Below are positions 57,572 to 64,000 of a DNA stretch of 64,000 bases, one piece after another; position 1 is the stretch's first letter, and every line of letters begins with the position of its first letter. The notes below the pieces were generated by a model. That model was given only the letters and a program-made list of their open reading frames with translations, had not been told where the DNA came from and did no database searches. A program made the translations under genes and the position numbers. The DNA comes from GCA-2683825 sp965662355. Lineage in GTDB: Bacteria; Planctomycetota; UBA1135; GCA-002686595. The stretch spans positions 1 through 64,000 of the forward strand of contig CBFIHP010000007.1 of assembly GCA_965662355.1 (NCBI GenBank), written 5' to 3'.

Positions 57572-57961
57572 ATGGATTCTAGGAAGCGCATCACGATCCT
57601 CGCAATCGACGACGATCACGGGGACCTCATGATCCTCCGCCGGCTCCTGAACCGCATCGTGGAGTGGGATGTTGCTCTCCACGTCCACACCGACCCGAGC
57701 CAGGGCCTGGAACAGCTCGCCTCGCTGGACTGCGACCTGGTCATCCTCGACTACGACCTCGGTCGAGAAAATGGCCTCGAGATCTTCGCCCGCATCCGTC
57801 GCTCCGACAAGGAGGTCCCGGTCATCCTGTGGACTGGACGCGGCGACACGGAGACCGAGAAGCGCGCCCGAAGCGCAGGCGTTTCCGAGTACCTACCCAA
57901 AAACGCGGTCAACCGCGAGCGCCTACGAGAAGCGATCGGCGGCGTGCTCGCCTCGAGCTAG
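57572..57961 (+). CDS. Single-domain response regulator
   Basis: This is a 129-residue receiver with no output domain. Acidic triad AIDDDHGD, phosphoacceptor Asp60 in LVILDYDLG, Thr88 in LWTGRGD and Lys110 in YLPKNAV are all present, so it should be phosphorylated. It is divergent from the histidine kinase (145 bases between starts) and is probably its partner, acting by phosphotransfer or protein binding. It resembles Rcp1/CheY-type regulators. No Shine-Dalgarno is visible before ATG 57572. The perfect GCCGATAA at 57555-57562 is a FliA-like -10 box that would make the mRNA nearly leaderless, but no -35 supports it. Confidence 0.92.
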   Translation: MDSRKRITILAIDDDHGDLMILRRLLNRIVEWDVALHVHTDPSQGLEQLASLDCDLVILDYDLGRENGLEIFARIRRSDKEVPVILWTGRGDTETEKRARSAGVSEYLPKNAVNRERLREAIGGVLASS

Positions 57962-58038
57962 GGAGACGTTGGGTTTCCTGGACGCCTCGTGCTATGCACG
58001 CATACGTCCCAGGGACGCGTTTCGGCTTACCAGGTCCG

Positions 58039-58503
58039 CTAGAACTCACTCGGGAAATGGAACTTGCGATTCTTGTCTTTCAGAATCCTGGGGGACAGCC
58101 GGTGCGGCAACGTCAGAGCGACCTGAATCGTCGACGCAACCCGCGTCGCATCCAGGTCCGACTTGCACAGGTAGGCGTCCGCCCCATGCCAGTGAAAGTT
58201 CATGACCAAGGACTCGTCGTCCCGGTTGGTCAGCATGATGATCGGGCCATCGTATCCCCCCTCGCGCAACCCCTTGAGGACGTCGAGACCGCTCTCGGGT
58301 GTCCCCAGGTGGTGGTCGAGGAATAGCAGATCCGCCTTTCCCGCGAGCAGAGCCGCAAGGGCCCGGTCCGGACGGGTGTAATGGTGGAGGTCTGCATCCA
58401 GCCATTCGACCTTGCCGAGCATCCGGGCCAGCAGGTGAGCCTGCCCAGCATCGTCGTCCAGGTAAATAGCCTTGAGGTGTCGTATTTCGCCGTGTTCTTC
58501 CAT
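58039..58503 (-). CDS. Single-domain response regulator
   Basis: This is a 154-residue receiver. KAIYLDDDAGQA supplies the acidic pair, Asp63 in LLFLDHHLGTPESG is the phosphoacceptor, Thr92 lies in IIMLTNRDDES and Lys114 in AYLCKSDLD. A basic C-terminal tail (RLSPRILKDKNRKFHFPSEF) follows instead of an output domain. Together with 56203-57426 and 57572-57961 it forms a kinase plus two-regulator group on alternating strands. The 'D.HLG.. SG..VL..LR' pattern fits Rcp-type regulators coupled to phytochrome-like kinases. Confidence 0.9.
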   Translation of the reverse strand: MEEHGEIRHLKAIYLDDDAGQAHLLARMLGKVEWLDADLHHYTRPDRALAALLAGKADLLFLDHHLGTPESGLDVLKGLREGGYDGPIIMLTNRDDESLVMNFHWHGADAYLCKSDLDATRVASTIQVALTLPHRLSPRILKDKNRKFHFPSEF

Positions 58504-58684
58504 GGCGTTGTCTTGGGAACCACGCTGTTTGCGCTCGATCGGGTCCTTCTATCGGAGATCCCGGACCCCGAAGCTGAGCCGCATATGGCGAAACCTAGCA
58601 CCGGTTGGAAAGTGGCACTGGGCCCCGGGGCGGAACCGACGGGATTCGATAGGGACTCTCCGGGCCCGGGGCTATCCTCTTGGC

Positions 58685-59032
58685 ATGCCTCTGCTCGAGA
58701 TCACGACCTCCAACGACCTGTTCGAAAGTGTCCGCGAGAAAATCCTTCGCGAAGCCTCGGCGGCCATCGCACAGTCCCTGGGCAAGTCCGAATCCTCGGT
58801 CATGGTGACCATCAAGAGCGCCCACAACCTCTTCGGTGGCGAATCCGGGCCCAGCGCTTTCATCGAGCTGCGCAGCACGGGGTCACTGGATTCACAGACG
58901 GCCACGCGGATCGCACAGAGCCTGTGCCAGCTGATGGAGACCGAGGCCGACGTTCCGGCAGAGCGGGTGTATCTGAACTTCGTCGAAGTGAAACGGAAGA
59001 ACTGGGCCTGGAACGGGCGCCTCCTTTCTTAG
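58685..59032 (+). CDS. MIF/tautomerase superfamily protein
   Basis: This is a 115-residue protein, the same length as animal macrophage migration inhibitory factor. After Met removal the N-terminal Pro would be the catalytic base (PLLEITTSN). The family pattern is followed throughout: MVTIKSAHNLFGGESGPSAF (substrate Lys and the FGG loop), ELRSTGSLDSQTATRIAQSL and VYLNFVEVKRKNWAWNGRLL, which parallels the MIF ending 'VYINYYDM...N.GWN'. It should be a cytoplasmic keto-enol tautomerase. Upstream in-frame codons to 58472 are not MIF-like, so ATG 58685 is the start. It lies 181 bases from the divergent response regulator. Confidence 0.92.
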   Translation: MPLLEITTSNDLFESVREKILREASAAIAQSLGKSESSVMVTIKSAHNLFGGESGPSAFIELRSTGSLDSQTATRIAQSLCQLMETEADVPAERVYLNFVEVKRKNWAWNGRLLS

Positions 59033-59158
59033 GACGGAGAGACTCAGGGTAGAGAGGGAAGCTTTTTCTATGTCGTAGATACCGATCCCAGTCGATCGGA
59101 GAGCTGATCCGGTGAATGGGCCCACGAGCTCGTCGCCCCTCCTCAGCGATCGACTGCG

Positions 59159-60214
59159 ATGCTCTCCTCATCTCTTCTGCTCATCAGCCTCGTCCTCACA
59201 TCTCCCCAGTCCAAACCGCCCCTCTCGATAGCCGATCCGGCTCCTGCGGAGCGCGAGAGCGTTAGCCTGCTCGATAGCACCTTCTCACTGCGGATCGCCG
59301 ATGACTTCGAAGCTGGAGCGATGATCCGTGCTTTCTGGGCGTACTCCGACGGCGACCTGGGCAACGATCTCAACGGCTTCACCTTCCACGACGTGGACAT
59401 CTGGGCCGAGATGGAACTCGACAGCTTCGAGTTCCGGGTCAACTTCGATGCAGACAGCGGCACGGCCGAACTGGAGGATGCGTACGCCAAGTGGATTCGC
59501 AGCGAAACGCTCGCGGTTTCGTTTGGGCAATTCAAGCCGCGTACGACCTTTAGCACCGCTGTCGATCCAGATCGCTTGATCCTGAACGACCGCACGCTTC
59601 TCGGCACGATGTTCGATAGCTGGGACCTGGGTGCGGAGGTCTCGGGAAACGTGCTCGAGAAGCTCGACTACTTCGTCTCCGTCACAAACGGCTCGAATGG
59701 CGTCCTTGACGATACGCTGCTCGTCGCCCGTGGCGAGGTTAACTTCTATGGTGAAGAGGTGCCCCTTCAGGAGGGCAATCACCAGGTCGAAGAGCAGGAG
59801 ATCATTGTCGGCGCGACGTATTACAGCGACACGGGTAATGACGAGATCGGGTTCGGAGCCGACGCGCTCGTGTACTGGGGCCGGTTTGGAGCCCATGCGG
59901 AGTTCATGCGCTTTGGAGACGGACTCAACGGCACGGCGAGCCTTCCGTTCCTGAGTGTCTCGCTACAGAACGACACCTCACCGATCTCCTTGACCGGCTG
60001 GATCAATATCGACGAGAACTTCCAGGCCGCGGCTCGCTATCAGATGAGCGACAACAGCGATGAGGTCGAGGTGATCACGGGGGGAGTTACGTTCTATCCG
60101 GAGGACGTGCCCTTGGCCGTGACGGTGGACGCCAGCTTCTTCTCCGACATGAACAACGATGGGTTTGCCCTGCAGGTCGGGCTCACGATGGGTCACTGGA
60201 GGCAGAGGAACTAG
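59159..60214 (+). CDS. Outer-membrane porin, phosphate-selective OprO/OprP-like
   Basis: This is a 351-residue exported protein (signal SSSLLLISLVLTS). The mature part alternates short amphipathic strands and turns, with the typical OprO/P markers: FRVNFDADSGTAELEDAYAK near strand 3-4, VSFGQFKPRTTFSTAVDPDR ('G..k.P' with RTTF near the barrel gate), FDSWDLGAEVSGNV and a C-terminal LQVGLTMGHWRQ. It is shorter than classical OprP (about 410) and ends without the canonical C-terminal Phe. It probably forms an anion- or phosphate-permeable barrel, fitting the two secreted phosphatases encoded in this region. The start is ATG 59159. Confidence 0.85.
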   Translation: MLSSSLLLISLVLTSPQSKPPLSIADPAPAERESVSLLDSTFSLRIADDFEAGAMIRAFWAYSDGDLGNDLNGFTFHDVDIWAEMELDSFEFRVNFDADSGTAELEDAYAKWIRSETLAVSFGQFKPRTTFSTAVDPDRLILNDRTLLGTMFDSWDLGAEVSGNVLEKLDYFVSVTNGSNGVLDDTLLVARGEVNFYGEEVPLQEGNHQVEEQEIIVGATYYSDTGNDEIGFGADALVYWGRFGAHAEFMRFGDGLNGTASLPFLSVSLQNDTSPISLTGWINIDENFQAAARYQMSDNSDEVEVITGGVTFYPEDVPLAVTVDASFFSDMNNDGFALQVGLTMGHWRQRN

Positions 60215-60248
60215 ACGGCACGCGCCTCGCACTCGAGCCGTAGTTCGC

Positions 60249-61253
60249 CTAGACCTCCTCGAGAAGTCTGCGCACGGTCTTCTCGTAATCCGCGACCGCC
60301 ATCTCGAAGGAATCCAGCGTCAACATCTCGTGGGCCGTATGGGCGTCCTTGATACTCCCCGGTCCGTACAGAAGCGGCTTGCCCCAGCTCTTTAGCCACG
60401 GCGCATCGGTACCGAATGCGACCACCGGTCCATGGTCACCATGGGGACAGACGAACTCGACCGGCCCATAGCTCTTCTCGGGAATCAGCTCGACGTTCTC
60501 ACCGAGGTTTTCGCGTAGTCGGGCCTCGATGACAGCAGGCTCTTCGACGGCGCGCACCAGCAGGCTGGCGCTGGCCTTGGGGGCGACCACGTTGGCCGCC
60601 AAGCCGCCTTCGATGTTGCCAAAGTTGATCGAGCCTTTGCCGTAGAGCTCGTGCTCGCCCCACCCATCCGCGAGCATGCGCCCGATGGCGGAGACGAGTT
60701 CGTGGATGGCGGAGGGGCCGATGGGTTCGGAGCTGTGCCCGGCGACGCCCTTGGCGCGCAGCTCGGCCTTGTAGACCCCTTTGCCCCCGCGGATGAAGCG
60801 GTTCTCCGTGGGCTCGCCGACGATCGTGTAACGCGGTGACCAGGGCGCGCTGCGCTCGCGCTCGGCCAGCTGGGCACCGGCGCCGTCGGTTTCCTCGCCC
60901 ACCGTGAAGAGAAAACCGATGCGTTTCTCACCGGACGCGACGAGGCGTTGCGCGGCTTCGATCATGGCCAGGGCCGGCCCCTTGGCATCGCAGGCTCCGC
61001 GACCGTGAAGCGTTCCACGCTCGCGCCGCGGACCGAACCAGGGGGGCACGGTATCGAGGTGCGTGCAAAAGCAGATGACCGGCTCGTCCGCGCGGGCGAG
61101 GACGTTGAAGCGTCCTTCCTCGAGCGTCTGCTTCTCACAATCGAAGCCCAGGTTCGTGAGGTGCTGGATCAACGCGTCGGCATAGTCGCCTTCGCCGCCG
61201 GTCACCGAGTCGATGTCGATCCAATCCGCTAGCTGGCCAAGGGAGTCGCTCAT
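60249..61253 (-). CDS. M20 family zinc peptidase/deacylase (ArgE/DapE-like)
   Basis: This is a 334-residue cytoplasmic enzyme. M20 ligands are in order: FCTHLDTVPPWF (His and Asp), GRGACDAKGPALAMI (bridging Asp), TVGEETDGAGAQ (catalytic Glu and ligand Glu), IVGEPTENRF (Glu) and AHTAHEMLTLD near the end (last His). The dimerisation lobe is at about 165-270 (GVAGHSSEPIGPSAIHELVS). Substrate could be N-acetyl- or succinyl-amino acids or a dipeptide. It resembles ArgE/DapE-type deacylases in length, but no arg or dap genes are adjacent. It is downstream of the DUF1028 genes, separated by 18 bases. Confidence 0.93.
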   Translation of the reverse strand: MSDSLGQLADWIDIDSVTGGEGDYADALIQHLTNLGFDCEKQTLEEGRFNVLARADEPVICFCTHLDTVPPWFGPRRERGTLHGRGACDAKGPALAMIEAAQRLVASGEKRIGFLFTVGEETDGAGAQLAERERSAPWSPRYTIVGEPTENRFIRGGKGVYKAELRAKGVAGHSSEPIGPSAIHELVSAIGRMLADGWGEHELYGKGSINFGNIEGGLAANVVAPKASASLLVRAVEEPAVIEARLRENLGENVELIPEKSYGPVEFVCPHGDHGPVVAFGTDAPWLKSWGKPLLYGPGSIKDAHTAHEMLTLDSFEMAVADYEKTVRRLLEEV

Positions 61254-61271
61254 GCCGGCCAGTGTAACGAG

Positions 61272-62777
61272 CTAGGGAAGAATCTCCGTGATCCACGTGT
61301 CGGTGAGAACCGCGCCCGTGGCTCCGAGAGCGAGCCCTTCCCAGGCCATACGACCACCGACGAAGGCCCCGACCATTCCCGGGGCGAGGGAAAGCGTCGT
61401 CTGAGCGCGCCCGGAACCATCCAGAAGCAAGGGTGCGGCGGGATAGAAGGGGGATTGGTTCGACACCGCGAGAGGAACGAAAGAGAGTGCACCGCAGAGA
61501 CGCCCCAGGCGCTGCTCGGAGCCGTCATAAGCCGCCAGGATCCAGTACGGCGCATTCGCCGCCTGCCCGATGTCGAGCGTGAAGGGAATTTGCCCACCCT
61601 CGGCCGCGGAGACCGAACGCATCCCCACCGTCAAGGGCAGAGGCGCCACGTATTCGACTTCGAGATGGGGATAGAGCGTCGCTGTGACCCCACCGACAAC
61701 GGCGGTGATCAGGTACGACTCGACGCCGGGCTGATTGCCCGCAACCAGCGGGAAGCTGTAGCGCCCCTTGCCGTGGTTGATCACATCACCGATCGTCCCC
61801 CCCGCGAACGAACCTCCGATGGCCTTGACGTAGACACGGGCATCGTCATGAGAAAGCGCAACCCCATCGACGTCACTCAACTGGATCTGCACCGTTGTTT
61901 GCGTCGCTCCATCGGCGGGCATCACCTGGGCCGCAGCGACCTTCGAGAGGATTCCGTCGGGTACGTCCAGAAGACCCCGGCGCCACGTGTCGTAGCGATC
62001 CTGAAGCCGAAAGACCGGATCGGGGTCCGACGGATTCCCGATCACGTTCAGCTTCATGTAGTAGTCGCCCTTCGCGCAGCCGCGGTTCGGGTTGCAGCCA
62101 CCGTTTGCATCGCCGATGCGAGCGAGGACGATGGTCGCCGCGTAGGCGCTATGACTGAAGTCGTCGGGCGGCACGCCGCAACCCGTGGGGTTGTTGTTGC
62201 TACACGAGCAACGGCCATCGCCGCCTAGCCCGCGCGCGGCATGCATGGCCGCCATCATCTTCTGGCCCATGTCCCCCAGCGATGTACGGAAAGCGGCCTC
62301 GCAAGCCAACACGACCTCGTCGCCGGTCAAGACGTTGCCCTGGATGGCGTAGATGTAGTCGCCGACTTGCCCCGTGACTCCACTCGCAGCGGCTCCGGCT
62401 CCGGGACCTGTGAACGTCACGGGGGCACCCTCGAAATTGACGATGCCGTACTGCCGGGTCCCGTGACCGAAGTCCATATCCGCCAGCTGGGACAGAATAT
62501 CGGAGGGCGTCTCTGCCGTGTCACGGAAGCTGAAGTAGATCAACTGACGATTGGTTCCAAAGGCATCGAGCAGCGACTGCGCAGCCGCGGCACCCTCGCC
62601 GACGACGATCACGGGCACGCCGACCCGGATGTTGAAGTTCGCGAGGCAGGTCGCCGTGGCGACGGCGACTTCGCGCGTGCGCACGTTCACGCACACGATG
62701 GACCAGGTCGCAAAGCTCGGTCCGGCCAGCGCGAGAAGTCCAAGCCAGGCCAAGAAGAAGCGGCGCAGTCGGTTCAT
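61272..62777 (-). CDS. Secreted DUF1028 protein with C-terminal beta-domain extension
   Basis: This is a 501-residue protein with a signal peptide (FFLAWLGLLALAGPSFATWS). The DUF1028 (Ntn-hydrolase-like) domain fills about 24-260: ATWSIVCVNVRTREVAVATA, VGVPVIVVGEGAAAAQSLLD, GVTGQVGDYIYAIQGNVLTG, GGDGRCSC and IGDANGGCNPNRGCAKGDYY. The residual ~240 residues are beta-rich and include VMPADGATQTTVQIQLSDVD and a final segment PFYPAAPLLLDGSGRAQTTL. The latter is shared with neighbouring secreted proteins. DUF1028 enzymes are hypothesised peptidoglycan-related hydrolases; no activity is established. It is a tandem paralogue of 62837-64000. Confidence 0.9.
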   Translation of the reverse strand: MNRLRRFFLAWLGLLALAGPSFATWSIVCVNVRTREVAVATATCLANFNIRVGVPVIVVGEGAAAAQSLLDAFGTNRQLIYFSFRDTAETPSDILSQLADMDFGHGTRQYGIVNFEGAPVTFTGPGAGAAASGVTGQVGDYIYAIQGNVLTGDEVVLACEAAFRTSLGDMGQKMMAAMHAARGLGGDGRCSCSNNNPTGCGVPPDDFSHSAYAATIVLARIGDANGGCNPNRGCAKGDYYMKLNVIGNPSDPDPVFRLQDRYDTWRRGLLDVPDGILSKVAAAQVMPADGATQTTVQIQLSDVDGVALSHDDARVYVKAIGGSFAGGTIGDVINHGKGRYSFPLVAGNQPGVESYLITAVVGGVTATLYPHLEVEYVAPLPLTVGMRSVSAAEGGQIPFTLDIGQAANAPYWILAAYDGSEQRLGRLCGALSFVPLAVSNQSPFYPAAPLLLDGSGRAQTTLSLAPGMVGAFVGGRMAWEGLALGATGAVLTDTWITEILP

Positions 62778-62836
62778 ACTTATAAGGGTAACGCCTGCTC
62801 GCCATCCGCTGCAGGCAGCCCGGGATTGGTGCCTCT

Positions 62837-64000
62837 TCAGCGCGTAACGAGCACGGAAACCGGCTCCGAGGCCACCGGCCCGGAGGCGCTCAGCACGACC
62901 CCTGTCCATTCGAGGCGCGAGCCCAGCATGCTGTTCAGCACCGCTGCCGGCACGTCGAGAGACCCTTCCGCACGTCCATTCGCGTCGAGCAGGAGCGGAG
63001 CTGAGGGATAGAAGGGCGCAATGCCCACATCGATCAGGGACGCGCCCGGAAGGACATTCGCGGCGCGCAGAGCCCCCTCGAATGGATACTGCACACCGAC
63101 GATCGAGAACGGAGCGTCAGGGTGTTCCACAGAGTGCAGGACAAAGGGCAGCGTGCCCGATTCGCTCGCACGCAAACGCGAGACACCGACGATCAGGCCC
63201 TCGGGTCGAACGGATTCGATCTCGAGGAAGGGCAGGATCGTCGCCTCGACCAGATCGGTCGTGGCCTTGATCGCCAAGCGATCTACCCCTGTAGTCAACC
63301 CCGCCGTCAGGGGAATGCGATAGCGACCCTGTCCCTCGTACATCGGATCGCCAACGCTCAGATGAAGCGGCTCGCTGTCGACGCTGGAGACCTCGATCAC
63401 GGAATCACCATGGTCGAGATTGACGCCATCGATGTCCCGCAACTGAATCTTGATGAAGCGCTGGGTCACGCCATCCGCGGGCATCGCGTCGACGGTGTAC
63501 ATCTCGGAGAGGTGTCCGTCGGGGGCGTTGATCTGATTCAGGCGCCAGGCATCGTACTTGGCTTGCAACTCGAAGACGGGATCCGGATCCGTCGTGTCAC
63601 CGATGTAGTTCAGAGTCATGTAGTAGTCGCCCTTGGCGCACCCTGCGTTCTGGTTGCAACCACCGTTGGCATCGCCTTGACGAGCCACTACGACGGTACC
63701 GATGTGCGCCGACTTGAAGGGCGCCGGGGGCGGCACGCCGCACGAAGTTGGCATGGTGCCCGAACAGGAACAGCGACCGTCACCGCCGAGGTCGCGCGCA
63801 GCGTGCATGGCCGCCATCAAACGCTCGCCCATGCCACCGTGCGTGTTGTGGAAAGCATCAGCCGCGGCCGTGACAACTTCGTGCCCCACGAGGATGTTGC
63901 CCTGTACGGCATACAGGAAATCGCCCGACTGCCCGGTGATTCCCGAAGCCGCCGCGTTGGCATTGTTGCCGGTGAAGGTCAGCGGGTCCCCGGTGAAATT
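62837..64000 (-). CDS. Secreted DUF1028 protein, tandem paralogue (N-terminus beyond window)
   Basis: 387 residues are visible from the right edge to the stop at 62837; the signal and first ~115 residues are outside. The visible part aligns with the neighbour throughout: GNNANAAASGITGQSGDFLY, GMGERLMAAMHAARDLGGDG, RCSC, QGDANGGCNQNAGCAKGDYY, MPADGVTQRFIKIQLRDIDG and PFYPSAPLLLDANGRAEGSL. Cys positions are conserved, so disulfides are likely. It lies 59 bases upstream of its paralogue and is probably cotranscribed with it. The pair arose by tandem duplication, and divergence is considerable in the C-terminal half. Confidence 0.92.
   Translation of the reverse strand, partial: NFTGDPLTFTGNNANAAASGITGQSGDFLYAVQGNILVGHEVVTAAADAFHNTHGGMGERLMAAMHAARDLGGDGRCSCSGTMPTSCGVPPPAPFKSAHIGTVVVARQGDANGGCNQNAGCAKGDYYMTLNYIGDTTDPDPVFELQAKYDAWRLNQINAPDGHLSEMYTVDAMPADGVTQRFIKIQLRDIDGVNLDHGDSVIEVSSVDSEPLHLSVGDPMYEGQGRYRIPLTAGLTTGVDRLAIKATTDLVEATILPFLEIESVRPEGLIVGVSRLRASESGTLPFVLHSVEHPDAPFSIVGVQYPFEGALRAANVLPGASLIDVGIAPFYPSAPLLLDANGRAEGSLDVPAAVLNSMLGSRLEWTGVVLSASGPVASEPVSVLVTR

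Noticed and set aside
1..64000. rRNA, tRNA, CRISPR, insertion sequences or prophage
   Set aside because: I saw no tRNA-like cloverleaf with a T-loop, no rRNA core sequence, no regularly spaced repeats and no transposase, integrase or phage structural motifs. A covariance-model scan would be needed to exclude small RNAs.

Overview
The window is high-GC bacterial chromosome with tightly packed genes. Several features point to a marine or aquatic Planctomycetota lineage. There is an ECF-type sigma factor translationally coupled to a Ser/Thr kinase with TPR repeats, a CRTAC1-type VCBS/ASPIC-UnbV protein, tandem secreted DUF1028 proteins, an exported Ni superoxide dismutase, a relic resembling a sulfatase C-terminus, and a recurrent beta-rich C-terminal domain on secreted proteins. 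The phylum call is inference from gene content. There are no rRNA or tRNA genes, CRISPR arrays, transposases or phage genes that I can recognise.

Layout. 1-8.3 kb: end of a polytopic membrane protein, a membrane-anchored carboxypeptidase-regulatory-like protein, polA, a five-cluster ferredoxin, a strong terminator, a BI-1 family membrane protein and dinB. 8.4-12.6 kb: a collinear plus-strand run of a FabH/OleA-like ketosynthase, a zinc metallopeptidase, a D-Ala-D-Ala-ligase-like ATP-grasp enzyme and a membrane-attached EEP-family hydrolase. 12.7-17.1 kb: two large secreted minus-strand proteins (CRTAC1 and an M28 peptidase with PA and PDZ domains). 17.3-23.6 kb: a cassette of an unknown membrane-anchored protein, a MacB/LolD-type ABC ATPase and permease, a TroA/ZnuA-like metal-binding lipoprotein, an exported nickel superoxide dismutase and a secreted esterase. 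23.7-31.1 kb: a DMT transporter, an SGNH hydrolase, a lysine-rich histone-like protein, small membrane or lipoproteins, a three-gene methyltransferase operon and a DUF2971 protein. 31.2-38 kb: a receiver/PPDK-N fusion, glutamate dehydrogenase, an exported RidA-like lipoprotein, a degenerate GGDEF/coiled-coil protein and a divergent sigma-like factor. 38-46.6 kb: secreted hydrolases (PafA-like phosphatase, M61 peptidase, PhoD, alpha/beta hydrolase) and a gene-poor stretch with an orphan C-terminal domain. 46.6-53.7 kb: kinase/sigma pair, then SGNH hydrolase, DMT transporter and lipase-like lipoprotein in overlapping order, a TPR-like lipoprotein and the sulfatase-like relic. 53.7-64 kb: serine beta-lactamase-like hydrolase, terminator, flagellin, a histidine kinase with two single-domain response regulators, a MIF homologue, an OprO/P-like porin, an M20 peptidase and two tandem DUF1028 proteins, the second cut by the window edge.

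The most interesting unit is 17.3-22.1 kb. A MacB/LolCDE-type ABC exchanger replaces the usual ZnuBC-type permease next to a TroA-fold metal-binding lipoprotein, directly upstream of an exported NiSOD. I infer a dedicated metal (possibly nickel) supply system for an extracytoplasmic superoxide dismutase. The second is a 996-residue protein joining two receiver-like domains to a PEP-synthase ATP-binding domain that lacks the phosphohistidine and PEP domains. All product calls rest on motif reading by eye; no database search was run.
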